A stretch of 64,000 nt of DNA, taken from the NCBI RefSeq assembly GCF_014645375.1, contig NZ_BMLT01000006.1, positions 1 to 64,000 of the forward strand, written 5' to 3'. Origin of the DNA: Marinobacterium nitratireducens (lineage in GTDB: Bacteria; Pseudomonadota; Gammaproteobacteria; Pseudomonadales; Balneatricaceae). The stretch's first letter is position 1; the number at the start of each line of letters is the position of its first letter. Shown piece after piece: positions 52,628 through 63,923 of this stretch. The notes under the pieces are model-generated. The model had not been told where the DNA came from. It did no database searches and saw only the letters and a list, made by a program, of their open reading frames with translations. A program made the translations under genes and the position numbers.

Positions 52628-53598
52628 ATTACTCCCGCCTTTAGCATATCGTGCATGTTGAGCGCGCCGACCGGCTGGCGATGCTCGTTCAGTACCAGCA
52701 GCGCGTTGATCTGGCGCTCCTGCATGATCTGCAGCGCCTCGGCGGCGAGGATGCCGGCTTCGACCACGGTGCCGTTGGGCGTCATCACCTCGGAGATCGG
52801 GGTATTCTTGAGGTCGACCTCGTGATCCAGGGTGCGACGCAGGTCGCCGTCGGTGAAGATGCCGCACAGGCGACCGGCTTCATCGACCACCGCGGTCATT
52901 CCCAGGCGCTTGCGGGTGACCTCGAGCAGTGCCTCGTAGATCGGCGTGGTGCGGGTCACGACCGGGACGTCGTCGCCCTTGTGCATCAGGTCCTCAACCT
53001 TCAGCAGCAGGCGCCGGCCGAGACTGCCGCCGGGATGCGAGAAGGCGAAGTCGTCGGCGCTGAAGCCGCGGGCCTCGAGCAGCGCGATCGCCAGGGCGTC
53101 GCCCAGTACCAGCTGAGCGGTGGTGCTGGAGGTCGGGGCCAGTCCCAGCGGGCAGGCCTCGCGCTCGACACCGATATGCAGGCTGGCGTCGGCGGCGCGG
53201 GACAGTGTCGAGCCCGGATTGGCGGTAATGCTGACCAGGGGGGTCTTCATGCGCTTGATCAGCGGCAGTATGGTGACGACCTCCGAGGTCTCGCCGGAGT
53301 TGGACAGCGCCACCACGACATCCCGCGCGGTGATCATGCCCATGTCGCCATGGCTGGCTTCGCCCGGGTGCACGAAAAAGGCCGGGGTGCCGGTGCTGGC
53401 AAGGGTGGCGGCGATCTTGTTGCCGATATGGCCGGATTTGCCCATGCCGGTGACGATAACGCGGCCTTCGCAGTTGAGCATCAGGTCGCAGGCGCGGGTG
53501 AAGTCGCCGTTCAGGTGATTGAGCAAGTCGGCAACGGCATCGCGCTCCAGCTCGATGGTGCGCCTTGCGGCGTTCAGGTAGTCGAAGGGTTTGCTCAT
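52624..53598 (-). CDS. kdsD: Arabinose-5-phosphate isomerase
   Basis: Converts ribulose-5-P to arabinose-5-P, the first step of Kdo synthesis. 324 residues: SIS domain (VIVTGMGKSGHIGNKIAATLASTGTPAFFVHPGEASHGD) followed by two CBS domains (DDVPVVTRTTPIYEALLEVTRKRLGMTAVVDEAG; the second ends ALNMHDMLKAGV). First gene of the kdsD-kdsC-lptC-lptA-lptB-rpoN run, divergent from mlaF. Confidence 0.96.
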   Translation of the reverse strand: MSKPFDYLNAARRTIELERDAVADLLNHLNGDFTRACDLMLNCEGRVIVTGMGKSGHIGNKIAATLASTGTPAFFVHPGEASHGDMGMITARDVVVALSNSGETSEVVTILPLIKRMKTPLVSITANPGSTLSRAADASLHIGVEREACPLGLAPTSSTTAQLVLGDALAIALLEARGFSADDFAFSHPGGSLGRRLLLKVEDLMHKGDDVPVVTRTTPIYEALLEVTRKRLGMTAVVDEAGRLCGIFTDGDLRRTLDHEVDLKNTPISEVMTPNGTVVEAGILAAEALQIMQERQINALLVLNEHRQPVGALNMHDMLKAGVI

Positions 53599-53942
53599 GG
53601 ATTTAAGTCCCGGTGCTCCTTGAAATGCTCATTATTGTACAGCAGGGCCGGGGCAGCGACACGAATCGGACGCCCGGCCGCCACTGTGGTGGCCGGCGAA
53701 GCGCAATATGGTGTCTCCCCGGGGAGCCAAAGGCCGCCTATTAAAACAGAATGGAAAGGGCGTGCAAGTCCGGCGCCGCGGCGGAGGTCGCCCGGGCCGG
53801 GCCGAAAGCCGCCTCGCAGGCGCCTCTACCGGCGTTCGTGCTATTTCCGCTTTGTGCGCTGCAGTGATATATTGGCGCCTTTTATTTTACCCCCCGGAGG
53901 TCGTGCGTCGGCGGATACAAGGCTGGGCCGCCGCTTCAGTGT
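53599..53942. promoter_or_regulatory. kdsD-mlaF divergent control region
   Basis: This 344-base gap must hold promoters for both operons. The best candidate for mlaF is an extended -10, TGATATATT (53865-53873), with a weak TTCCGC 17 bases upstream. No clear sigma-E or other operator is visible. I see no repeat or RNA gene here. Confidence 0.4.
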
Positions 53943-54752
53943 ATGGACATGTTCGAAGATGTAATCATCAATATCCGCAAGCTCAGCTTCTCCCGCGGCG
54001 ATCGTGCCATTTTCCGTGACCTGGATATCCGTATCCCGCGCGGCAAGGTGACCGCCATCATGGGACCATCCGGCACCGGCAAGACCACCCTGCTGAAACT
54101 GATTGGCGGTCAGCTGCTGCCGGACAGTGGCCGTATCGAGCTTGACGGAGCCAATATCCCGACGCTGTCTCGCAAGGACCTGTTCGAGGTGCGTGCACGC
54201 CTCGGCATGCTGTTCCAGAGCGGTGCCCTTTTTACCGACATGAGCGTGTTCGAGAACGTCGCCTTTCCCCTGCGGGTCCACACCGACCTGCCGGAGGAGA
54301 TGATCCGCGACATCGTGCTGATGAAGCTCCAGGCCGTGGGCCTGCGCGGCGCCCGCGCGCTGATGCCGAGCGAACTGTCCGGCGGCATGGCGCGGCGGGT
54401 GGCGCTGGCGCGTGCGATTGCGCTGGATCCGCATCTGGTGATGTACGACGAGCCGTTCACCGGGCAGGACCCCATCGCCATGGGCGTGCTGGTCAATTTG
54501 ATCCGTCGCCTCAACCAGGCGCTGGGGCATACCAGCATCATCGTTTCACACGACATTAAGGAAACTCTTGGTATTGCTGACTACGTATACCTGGTTTCCG
54601 ACGGGTCGGTGATCGCCCACGGCACGCCGGACGATCTGGCGCAGGTCGAGTCTGAGCAGGTGCGCCAGTTCATGCAGGGGCTGCCGGACGGGCCCGTGCC
54701 GTTCCACTATCCGGCCGACGATTACCGTGCCGAACTGATGAAAGGGAGCTGA
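53943..54752 (+). CDS. mlaF: Phospholipid ABC transporter ATPase MlaF
   Basis: ATPase of the MlaFEDB complex, which moves phospholipids between MlaC and the inner membrane to keep the outer membrane asymmetric. 269 residues: Walker A GPSGTGKTT, ELSGGMARRVALARAI, and DEPFTGQDPIAMG. A second ATG two codons later is also possible. First gene of mlaFEDCB. Confidence 0.96.
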   Translation: MDMFEDVIINIRKLSFSRGDRAIFRDLDIRIPRGKVTAIMGPSGTGKTTLLKLIGGQLLPDSGRIELDGANIPTLSRKDLFEVRARLGMLFQSGALFTDMSVFENVAFPLRVHTDLPEEMIRDIVLMKLQAVGLRGARALMPSELSGGMARRVALARAIALDPHLVMYDEPFTGQDPIAMGVLVNLIRRLNQALGHTSIIVSHDIKETLGIADYVYLVSDGSVIAHGTPDDLAQVESEQVRQFMQGLPDGPVPFHYPADDYRAELMKGS

Positions 54753-54755
54753 TCG

Positions 54756-55538
54756 ATGCTGGATCAGATACAGGCGCTGGGTCGCTACGGCCTGACGCGG
54801 CTCGGTGCCATCGGTCGCTCCGGCCAGCTGCTGATGCATGCGCTGGTGGCGCGTCCGCAGCCGGTGAAAATGTTTCCGCTGCTGATCAAGCAGATTTACT
54901 TCGTCGGCGTGCTGTCGCTGATTATCATCCTGGTATCCGGGCTGTTCATCGGCATGGTGCTCGGTCTGCAGGGCTACACCATCCTGGTGGACTACGGCTC
55001 GGAGCAGGCGGTAGGGCAGATGGTTGCGCTCAGCCTGGTGCGTGAGCTGGCGCCGGTGGTGGCGGCACTGCTGTTCGCGGGCCGGGCGGGCTCGGCGCTG
55101 ACGGCGGAAATCGGTCTGATGAAGGCCACCGAGCAGCTCTCGAGCCTCGAAATGATCGGTGTCGATCCGTACCGGCAGATCATTGCGCCGCGCTTCTGGG
55201 CCGGATTTATCTGCCTGCCGATACTGGCGGCGATCTTCGCCATCGTCGGCGTCTGGGGCGGGTCGCTGATCAGCGTCGACTGGCTGGGAATCTACGAAGG
55301 CTCCTTCTGGGCCAATATGCAGCACTCCGTGGATTTCTACGACGATATTCTCAATGGACTGATCAAGGCCGTGGCCTTCGGGTTTGTCGTGACCTGGGTC
55401 GCCGTGTTCCAGGGCTACGACTGTGTACCGACCTCCGAGGGGATCAGTCAGGCCACCACCCGTACCGTCGTTTATGCGTCGCTCTGGGTGCTCGGGCTCG
55501 ACTTTATTCTGACCGCCTTGATGTTTGGAGATTTGTAA
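54756..55538 (+). CDS. mlaE: Phospholipid ABC transporter permease MlaE
   Basis: Inner-membrane permease of the Mla system. 260 residues with five to six helices; [42 protein letters not shown] is the highly conserved MlaE signature region. Three bases after mlaF. Confidence 0.96.
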   Translation: MLDQIQALGRYGLTRLGAIGRSGQLLMHALVARPQPVKMFPLLIKQIYFVGVLSLIIILVSGLFIGMVLGLQGYTILVDYGSEQAVGQMVALSLVRELAPVVAALLFAGRAGSALTAEIGLMKATEQLSSLEMIGVDPYRQIIAPRFWAGFICLPILAAIFAIVGVWGGSLISVDWLGIYEGSFWANMQHSVDFYDDILNGLIKAVAFGFVVTWVAVFQGYDCVPTSEGISQATTRTVVYASLWVLGLDFILTALMFGDL

Positions 55539-55997
55539 ATGCGTACCAAAGTAATGGAGATCAGTGTCGGCGGTTTCATGCTGGCGGGGATCCTGGCGCT
55601 GATTTTGCTGGCGCTCAATGTCAGCGGCCTCACGGTATCCGACAGTGCAGGCAGCTACAGGGTCACGGCCCGGTTCGAGAACATCGGCGGACTGGCGCCG
55701 CGGGCCAAGGTCACCCTGTCCGGGGTGCAGATCGGTCAGGTGCGTTCGATCCATATCGATGAGCGTATGCTGATGGCGGTGGTCGAAATGGATATCAATG
55801 CGTCGGCGGACTATCTCAGCCGCGACAGCTCCGCGCAGATCCTCACCGCCGGCCTGCTCGGCGAGCAGTATATCGGCATCATTCCCGGTGCGGACGACGA
55901 GATGCTGAAGGATGGCGACATGATCGAGAATACCCAGTCCGCGCTGGTGCTGGAAAATCTGGTGAGCAAGTTTCTTTTCAACAAAGTCAGTGAGTGA
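55539..55997 (+). CDS. mlaD: MCE-domain lipid transport protein MlaD
   Basis: Hexameric ring protein anchored in the inner membrane and facing the periplasm. 152 residues: N-terminal anchor (GGFMLAGILALILLALNVSGL) and one MCE domain (YRVTARFENIGGLAPRAKVTLSGVQIGQV). Length is the usual single-MCE form. It starts right after the mlaE stop. Confidence 0.96.
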   Translation: MRTKVMEISVGGFMLAGILALILLALNVSGLTVSDSAGSYRVTARFENIGGLAPRAKVTLSGVQIGQVRSIHIDERMLMAVVEMDINASADYLSRDSSAQILTAGLLGEQYIGIIPGADDEMLKDGDMIENTQSALVLENLVSKFLFNKVSE

Positions 55998-56005
55998 GGT
56001 GTGCG

Positions 56006-56644
56006 ATGAAACATTGGCTGGCGAGTTTCGCTATTTTTGCGGCGCTGCTGTCGCCGCTGGTGCAGGCCGATCCCCACTGGGATGAGGCCAGTCAGGTGGT
56101 GGAAAAGGTCACCGAGGATATGGTGGCGCTGCTGGAAGGGGGCGTCGACGCCGAGAGTGACGCCGGGCTGGAAGCATCCATGGCGACAATCGAGCAGACG
56201 CTGGGGCCGGTGGTGGATTTCGATTACATCGCCCGCCGGGTGATGGGCAAGTACTATCGCCGCGCCAGCGACGAGGAGCGCGCCCGCTTTGCCGAGGTCT
56301 TCCGTCATACCATGGTCAAGACCTACACCAAGGCGATCGCCGGTTTCGAAATCAGCCGAGTCGAGCTGGTGGCCCCGGCTGCCGACAGCCCCGAGCCCGA
56401 CAAGCAGGTGGTGACGCTGGACGTTTACTCCGGCGCCGGCACCAAGTACACCCTGGTCAACTACATGCTGGAGCGTGACGGTCAGTGGCAGCTGGTCAAC
56501 GTCATCGTCGACGGCATCAACCTGCGTCTGACCTTCACCACCCAGTTCGCCGATCTCGCCGAACGCAGCAACGGCAACATTTCCCAGGCCATCGACGGCT
56601 GGCAGAGCCAGGTCGAGGCGCGGGTGGCGTCGAAGGAGGCCTGA
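56006..56644 (+). CDS. mlaC: Periplasmic phospholipid carrier MlaC
   Basis: Soluble shuttle that carries phospholipids between the MlaA-porin complex and MlaFEDB. 212 residues; signal peptide MKHWLASFAIFAALLSPLVQA. The body includes VDFDYIARRVMGKYYRRASDEERARF and NVIVDGINLRLTFTTQF, typical of Tol-Ttg2/MlaC. I start at ATG 56006 with GAGGTG before it. Confidence 0.95.
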   Translation: MKHWLASFAIFAALLSPLVQADPHWDEASQVVEKVTEDMVALLEGGVDAESDAGLEASMATIEQTLGPVVDFDYIARRVMGKYYRRASDEERARFAEVFRHTMVKTYTKAIAGFEISRVELVAPAADSPEPDKQVVTLDVYSGAGTKYTLVNYMLERDGQWQLVNVIVDGINLRLTFTTQFADLAERSNGNISQAIDGWQSQVEARVASKEA

Positions 56645-56940
56645 TGCAGGCTTCGGTCGAAATTCGCGAGCCGGACGGGGTGGTGCTCAGGGGCGACCTG
56701 CGCTTCGCCACGGTGACAGCGATACGCAGCCGGCTGGAACGGCTGATCGCCACCGGCAACAGTCACTGCGCAGTCGACTTCGCCGCAGTCAAAAGTGTCG
56801 ACAGCTCGGCGCTGTCGCTCTGGCTGTGCTGCCAGCGCGAAGCGCAGCGCCACGGTGTGACGCTGGAGGCGCGTCGTGTGCCGGAGGAGCTTATGTCCAT
56901 CGCCAGGCTGGTCGGCCTGGAATCTCTGTTCGACGCCTGA
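56644..56940 (+). CDS. mlaB: STAS-domain protein MlaB
   Basis: Small cytoplasmic STAS protein that stabilises MlaF in the complex. 98 residues: VVLRGDLRFATVTAIRSRLERL and VDFAAVKSVDSSALSLWLCC, with the Asp-Ser-Ser turn usual for STAS domains. Starts in a TGATG overlap with mlaC. Confidence 0.92.
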   Translation: MQASVEIREPDGVVLRGDLRFATVTAIRSRLERLIATGNSHCAVDFAAVKSVDSSALSLWLCCQREAQRHGVTLEARRVPEELMSIARLVGLESLFDA

Positions 56941-57121
56941 GTCTGCCGGGTGGCAGGTCATGCCTGCCTCGCTGTACCGGCTGCCCCGGCGTCGCCTTTT
57001 TGGATGCATTCCGCTATCATTCGGCGCCTGTTTCGTAAAAGTTCGTCCGGACGCGCGCGCTTGGGGTGCGTCCGGTCGGCCGCCGGATACCGGCGGCGAA
57101 CCCGTATTTTTGGAGACCAGC

Positions 57122-57364
57122 ATGCAAGCTGAAGACGTTAAACAGATAATCGAATCCGAGCTCGACGGCTGTACCGTCTATCCGGCCGGTGAGGGCTGCG
57201 ACTTTCAGGTCACGGTGGTCGGAGAGGTCTTCGCGGGCCTGACGCCGGTGAAAAAGCAGCAGCTGGTCTATCAGTGCCTGCAGCAGCATATCGCCAACGG
57301 CACCATCCACGCGCTGACCATCAAGACCTATACCCCGGAGCAGTGGCAGTCGCTCCAGGGCTGA
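57122..57364 (+). CDS. ibaG: BolA-family protein IbaG
   Basis: BolA-like iron-sulfur-handling partner of monothiol glutaredoxins, 80 residues. VKQIIESELDGCTVYPAGEGCDFQVTVV and the GTIHALTIKTYTPEQW end are typical of IbaG/YrbA. It lies between mlaB and murA as in Pseudomonas and enterobacteria. The 181-base gap before it has no obvious gene. Confidence 0.94.
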   Translation: MQAEDVKQIIESELDGCTVYPAGEGCDFQVTVVGEVFAGLTPVKKQQLVYQCLQQHIANGTIHALTIKTYTPEQWQSLQG

Positions 57365-58696
<1,332 letters not shown>

Positions 58697-58774
58697 GACT
58701 TAATACCCGGCGATCGGGCGAATGGCTGTTCGAACGATCGTTACGTACATGAAACTTCCGGGCCTGGAATTGCT

Positions 58775-59419
58775 ATGACACAACCGCTGACTATCGCGCT
58801 CTCGAAGGGGCGTATCCTGAAAGAGACGCTGCCGCTGCTCGAGGCGGCCGGCATCGTACCGGCCGAGGATATCTTCAGCAGCCGCAAGCTGATATTCGAT
58901 ACCAACCACGAACATGTCAAGCTGGTGGTGATTCGCGCCACCGACGTGCCGACCTATGTCGAGTACGGCGGCGCCGACATGGGTGTCGCGGGCAAGGACG
59001 TGCTGATGGAGCATGGCGGCGAGGGGCTGTACGAGCCGCTGGACCTGGAAATCTCGCGCTGCAAGCTGATGACGGCGGGGCTGGTGGACGCGGGCCCCGT
59101 GAGCGGGCGCATGCGCATCGCCACCAAGTTCGTCAACATCACCAAGGAATACTTCGCCCGGCAGGGGATTCAGGTCGATATCATCAAGCTTTACGGCGCC
59201 ATGGAACTGGCTCCGATCATGAAGCTGGCCGATCAGATCGTCGATATCGTCGACACCGGAAACACGCTGCGTGCCAACGGTCTCGAGCCGCTCGAGCTGA
59301 TCGCGCCGATCAGTTCGCGGCTGGTGGTCGGTCAGGCCTCAATGAAGATGAAATACGATCAGATTCAGCCGATCGTCGACGGCATGGCCAAGGCTGTCGT
59401 GGCACGGCGCGGAGAGTGA
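58775..59419 (+). CDS. hisG: ATP phosphoribosyltransferase, short form
   Basis: First enzyme of histidine synthesis. 214 residues ([56 protein letters not shown]). This is the short HisG-S type, which lacks the C-terminal regulatory domain and in known cases needs HisZ as partner; hisZ is not in the window. One base separates it from hisD. Confidence 0.97.
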   Translation: MTQPLTIALSKGRILKETLPLLEAAGIVPAEDIFSSRKLIFDTNHEHVKLVVIRATDVPTYVEYGGADMGVAGKDVLMEHGGEGLYEPLDLEISRCKLMTAGLVDAGPVSGRMRIATKFVNITKEYFARQGIQVDIIKLYGAMELAPIMKLADQIVDIVDTGNTLRANGLEPLELIAPISSRLVVGQASMKMKYDQIQPIVDGMAKAVVARRGE

Positions 59420-59420
59420 G

Positions 59421-60731
59421 ATGTCAGAATTGAAAATACAGCGGTTCGATGCGAGCCAGGATGACTTCGGCCCGGCGCTCGATCGCCTGCTGGCCTGGGA
59501 AAGCGTGTCGGACGACAGGGTCAACGGCATTGTCGACGAAGTGCTTGCCCGTGTGCGCACCGAGGGCGACGCCGCCGTGGTCGAGTACAGCAACCGTTTC
59601 GATCGACTCAGCGTGTCGTCCATGGCGGAGCTCGAGCTCGGTCGCGAGCGCCTGCAGCAGGCGCTCGACAATCTGCCGGCGCCACAGCGCCGGGCGCTCG
59701 AGGAAGCCGCGGAGCGCGTGCGCCGCTACCACGAACGTCAGAAGGGCGAGTCCTGGAGCTATACCGAAGCGGACGGAACCCTGCTCGGACAGCAGGTGAC
59801 GCCGATGGATCGCGTCGGCATCTACGTGCCCGGCGGCAAGGCCGCCTATCCGTCGTCGGTCCTGATGAACGCCATGCCGGCGCAGGTCGCAGGTGTCGGC
59901 GAGATCATCATGGTGGTGCCGACCCCCGGTGGCGTGCTCAACGAACTGGTGCTGGCGTCGGCGGCGCTGGCCGGCGTCGATCGCGTGTTCTGCATCGGCG
60001 GCGCTCAGGCAGTTGCCGCTCTGGCGTACGGTACCGAGACGGTGCCCCGCGTCGACAAGATCGTCGGTCCCGGCAACATCTTCGTCGCCACGGCGAAAAA
60101 GGCGGTATTCGGACTGGTCGGCATCGACATGATCGCCGGACCGTCCGAGATCCTGGTGGTGTGCGACGGCAAGACCGACCCGGACTGGGTCGCCATGGAC
60201 CTGTTCTCCCAGGCCGAGCACGATGAGGACGCCCAGTCGATCCTGATCTCCCCGGATGCGGACTACCTGGATCGCGTCGAGCAGAGCATGCTGCGGCTGC
60301 TGCCCACCATGGAACGTCGCGAGATCATCGAAATCTCGCTGCGCAACCGCGCCGCGCTGATCAAGGTGGCGGATCTGGATCAGGCGGCCGAGGTGGCCAA
60401 CCGCGTCGCGCCGGAGCACCTGGAGCTGTCGGTGGAGGATCCGCAGGCGATGCTGGCGCAGATTCGTCATGCCGGCGCCATCTTCATGGGACGCTACACG
60501 GCGGAGTCGCTGGGCGACTACTGCGCCGGACCCAATCACGTGCTGCCGACCTCCGGCACCGCGCGCTTCTCGTCGCCGCTTGGCGTCTACGACTTCCAGA
60601 AGCGCTCATCGCTGATCCAGTTCTCCGCCGACGGCGCCTCCGAACTGGGTGAGGTGGCCTCGATTCTGGCCCGCGGTGAAGGCCTTACCGCCCACGCCCG
60701 CTCGGCCGAGTATCGGATCAAGAAAGGGTAA
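59421..60731 (+). CDS. hisD: Histidinol dehydrogenase
   Basis: Zinc enzyme performing the last two oxidations of histidine synthesis. 436 residues, with [12 protein letters not shown], the catalytic Glu-His in VAPEHLEL, and [22 protein letters not shown]. Coupled to hisG. Its TAA stop lies inside a GTAACGC word that starts a short degenerate heptamer series. The hisC gene that follows hisD in many relatives is not present here. Confidence 0.98.
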   Translation: MSELKIQRFDASQDDFGPALDRLLAWESVSDDRVNGIVDEVLARVRTEGDAAVVEYSNRFDRLSVSSMAELELGRERLQQALDNLPAPQRRALEEAAERVRRYHERQKGESWSYTEADGTLLGQQVTPMDRVGIYVPGGKAAYPSSVLMNAMPAQVAGVGEIIMVVPTPGGVLNELVLASAALAGVDRVFCIGGAQAVAALAYGTETVPRVDKIVGPGNIFVATAKKAVFGLVGIDMIAGPSEILVVCDGKTDPDWVAMDLFSQAEHDEDAQSILISPDADYLDRVEQSMLRLLPTMERREIIEISLRNRAALIKVADLDQAAEVANRVAPEHLELSVEDPQAMLAQIRHAGAIFMGRYTAESLGDYCAGPNHVLPTSGTARFSSPLGVYDFQKRSSLIQFSADGASELGEVASILARGEGLTAHARSAEYRIKKG

Positions 60732-60755
60732 CGCGTTATCTTTGACGCGTGATAC
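60728..60755 (+). repeat. Degenerate heptamers at the hisD stop
   Basis: GTAACGC, GTTATCT, TTGACGC, GTGATAC: four 7-base units in register, the first containing the TAA stop of hisD. They are worn versions of the GTNAC+NN repeat. Confidence 0.55.
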
Positions 60756-60756
60756 G

Positions 60757-60787
60757 AGCCTCGATAGCAACCCTATCGGGGCTTTTT
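60757..60787 (+). terminator. Terminator after hisD
   Basis: AGCCTCGATAG, loop CAACC, CTATCGGGGCT: an 11-bp stem with one G-U pair followed by TTTTT. It lies right after the degenerate heptamers. Confidence 0.88.
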
Positions 60788-60816
60788 CGTTTCTGGGTAA
60801 CGGTGCCTATCGTAAA

Positions 60817-60855
60817 CCCGTAACCCGTAACCCGTAACCCGTAACCCGTAACCCG

Positions 60856-60858
<3 letters not shown>
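60817..60858. repeat. Heptamer array H4 (6 units) at the AlgW gene stop
   Basis: CCCGTAA five times, then CCCGTCA. The last unit supplies the TGA stop of the minus-strand protease gene (60856-60858). The array lies between the convergent hisD and protease genes. Confidence 0.9.
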
Positions 60859-62019
<1,161 letters not shown>

Positions 62020-62155
62020 GGGCGGCCCGGGTGATTGCCTCGATAAATCATGCAATTATACGGTGAGACAGCGAGTATTGTGAATTGCGGCAGCAGTGTT
62101 GCCCATTATTTAGTGTTCCAAGCGTAAGCGGATCTGTTTCGAGGTGTTCAAGCGT

Positions 62156-62917
62156 ATGTCGATCGAGCTCAACCAGTTGGTGCAGTACAGCGACGAGCTG
62201 CTCCAAAGCGGCCAGATAACCGACTATTGCCCCAATGGCCTTCAGGTGGAGGGGCGGCCCCGGGTGCGGCGTATCCTGTGCGGCGTGACCGCCTGCCAGG
62301 CGCTGCTGGATGAGGCCGTGGCCTGGGATGCCGATCTGATACTGGTGCACCACGGGTACTTCTGGAAAGGCGAGGACAGCCGTATCCGCGGCATCAAGAA
62401 GCGCCGGCTGGCGACTTTGCTGCAGCACGACATCAGCCTGCTGGCCTACCATCTGCCACTGGATGTGCACCCTGAGCTTGGCAACAACGTGCAACTGGCG
62501 AAACGCCTGGGGTTGACCATCGAGGGGCCGCTGGAACCCGGCAACCCGAGGTCGGTGGGGCTGCTCGGTCGTCTCGACAGCCCGGAGTCGCTGGCGGATT
62601 TCTCTGCCCGGGTGGCGCGCATACTGGGTCGGGAGCCGCAGTGCATCGAAGGTGGCGGGCAGCCGATCGAGCGCCTGGCCTGGTGCACCGGGGCTGCCCA
62701 GGGCTATATCGAGCAGGCCGTGGCGCAGGGCGTGAATGCCTATCTGTCCGGTGAAATTTCGGAGCCGACGGTGCACAGTGCCCGGGAGAACGGCATTCAT
62801 TACCTCGCCGCCGGTCACCACGCCACCGAGCGCTACGGCGTGCAGGCGCTGGCCGGGCATCTGGCCGAACGCTTCGATCTGGAATGGCGCTTCGCCGATA
62901 TCGACAATCCGGTGTGA
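62156..62917 (+). CDS. Nif3-like dinuclear metal-centre protein (YbgI)
   Basis: A 253-residue member of the Nif3/NIF3L1 family, with metal-binding blocks ILVHHGYFWKG, LLAYHLPLDVHPELGNN and YLAAGHHATERYG. Role suggested as a GTP cyclohydrolase I type 2-like or metal-handling enzyme, but not established. I prefer ATG 62156, which has GAGGTG before it, to a GTG four codons earlier. Its TGA stop lies in the first unit of a heptamer array. Confidence 0.88.
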   Translation: MSIELNQLVQYSDELLQSGQITDYCPNGLQVEGRPRVRRILCGVTACQALLDEAVAWDADLILVHHGYFWKGEDSRIRGIKKRRLATLLQHDISLLAYHLPLDVHPELGNNVQLAKRLGLTIEGPLEPGNPRSVGLLGRLDSPESLADFSARVARILGREPQCIEGGGQPIERLAWCTGAAQGYIEQAVAQGVNAYLSGEISEPTVHSARENGIHYLAAGHHATERYGVQALAGHLAERFDLEWRFADIDNPV

Positions 62918-62990
62918 CAGGTCACAGGTCACAGGTGACGAGTGACAAGTGATGCGTTACGGGTGACGAGTGACAGGTGACCTGTGACGC
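62914..62990 (+). repeat. Heptamer array H5a (11 variable units)
   Basis: Eleven units in perfect 7-base register: GTGACAG, GTCACAG twice, GTGACGA, GTGACAA, GTGATGC, GTTACGG, GTGACGA, GTGACAG, GTGACCT, GTGACGC. Ten of eleven have the GTNAC core while the last two bases vary. The stop TGA of the Nif3-like gene is inside the first unit. The variation shows selection or copying on the core and not simple recent slippage. Confidence 0.9.
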
Positions 62991-63001
62991 CTACTCTTAA
63001 A

Positions 63002-63043
63002 CCCGTAACCCGTAACCCGTAACCCGTAACCCGTAACCCGTAA
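63002..63043 (-). repeat. Heptamer array H5b (6 perfect units)
   Basis: CCCGTAA six times, ending 9 bases before the zapG stop. It faces the variable array H5a across an 11-base spacer, so the gap between the convergent genes consists almost only of heptamers. Confidence 0.92.
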
Positions 63044-63052
63044 CTTCTGCTC

Positions 63053-63658
63053 TCAGCCCGCAGCCCGTTCCTTCTCCTGATCGCCGGACGGTTCCTGCTT
63101 CTGCTCCTGCTGTTTGCGCTTGAACTCGGCCAGCTCGGCCGGATCGCGGACGTCGTCCGCAGCGTCGGCTTTCCGCTCCAGGCCGTAGCGTTCGGACAGG
63201 GTGCCTTCCTCGTCGTCGGCCTTGGTGGCGTAGTCGCGTGGCGGCTCCGGAATCTTTTCGGCCTCTTCGTTCGGCACCACGTCGGTCATCACCGGGATGG
63301 TCTGCTTGCCGGGCGCTTCTGCAGGCTCCGGAATCTCGAGACGCGGCTGCATTGCATCTTCCAGGGCCAGGGCGGCCGACTCGCTTGCGCCGAGACTCTG
63401 GGCACCCTGCGCCAGATGCTGATGCACATCGCGATAGGCGCAGGTAAGCTGGTTGACCAGATCGGCAGTTTTCTCGAAGTGTTCGGCCACCTCCTGCTTG
63501 TAACTGCCAAGTTCTTCGCGTGCCTCGTCGAGTTGGCGGTTAAGGGACGCGCGTTCGCCGGCATCCGAGCCGGAACGGCCGAGCAGGTAGCCGATCAGGC
63601 CGCCAATGGCGAGCGCGACGACACCGATGATCCATACGCTGGTCTGTTCCACAGTCAA
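63053..63658 (-). CDS. zapG: YhcB/ZapG family membrane coiled-coil protein
   Basis: A 201-residue inner-membrane protein (DUF1043): N-terminal helix (VWIIGVVALAIGGLIGYLLG), coiled coil at 35-75 (LNRQLDEAREELGSYKQEVAEHFEKTADLVNQL) and a long charged C-terminal tail. YhcB links cell division, cell wall and envelope growth in E. coli. The C-terminal tail is longer than in E. coli. Confidence 0.9.
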   Translation of the reverse strand: MTVEQTSVWIIGVVALAIGGLIGYLLGRSGSDAGERASLNRQLDEAREELGSYKQEVAEHFEKTADLVNQLTCAYRDVHQHLAQGAQSLGASESAALALEDAMQPRLEIPEPAEAPGKQTIPVMTDVVPNEEAEKIPEPPRDYATKADDEEGTLSERYGLERKADAADDVRDPAELAEFKRKQQEQKQEPSGDQEKERAAG

Positions 63659-63738
63659 TCCTCACAGCTGGATTTAACAAGATGTTCATGATAACCCGAA
63701 TGGAATTATCGGGTTAAGGGCCCTGTTGTCAGTGACTC

Positions 63739-63760
63739 TCGATAGATTAAAGCAATCGAC
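63739..63760. promoter_or_regulatory. Candidate LysR/OxyR-type binding site
   Basis: TCGATAG, seven bases, CAATCGA. ATAG-N7-CAAT is close to the ATAG-N7-CTAT half of an OxyR site and fits the T-N11-A rule of LysR-type regulators. TATTAT lies 18 bases beyond TTAAAG and could be a -10. The gene controlled, if any, would lie to the right, outside or at the window edge. Confidence 0.3.
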
Positions 63761-63827
63761 TGGTAATGCCTATTATCGCCGGCCAATTGAGGCTGGAACC
63801 TATGAACAAGTCCCAGTTGTCCTCTGC

Positions 63828-63923
63828 GGGTCCTGAAGCGTGCAGCTGCTAGGCGCAGTGCGCAGGCAATGGCCTTAGTCCTTGTCAAGCACTGCAACAA
63901 CGCAGATGCATGCTTCAGGGCCC
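63828..63923. other. Strong long hairpin of unknown nature at the window edge
   Basis: The 17 bases GGGTCCTGAAGCGTGCA (63828-63844) pair fully, with two G-U pairs, with TGCATGCTTCAGGGCCC (63907-63923). Inside, GCAGTGC (63855-63861) pairs with GCACTGC (63889-63895). The 96-base element could be a structured RNA or the terminal region of a mobile element. A plus-strand frame beginning at ATG 63869 stays open to the window end, as does a short one at 63812-63862, but neither is recognisable. Nothing else in 63659-64000 is clear. Confidence 0.4.
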
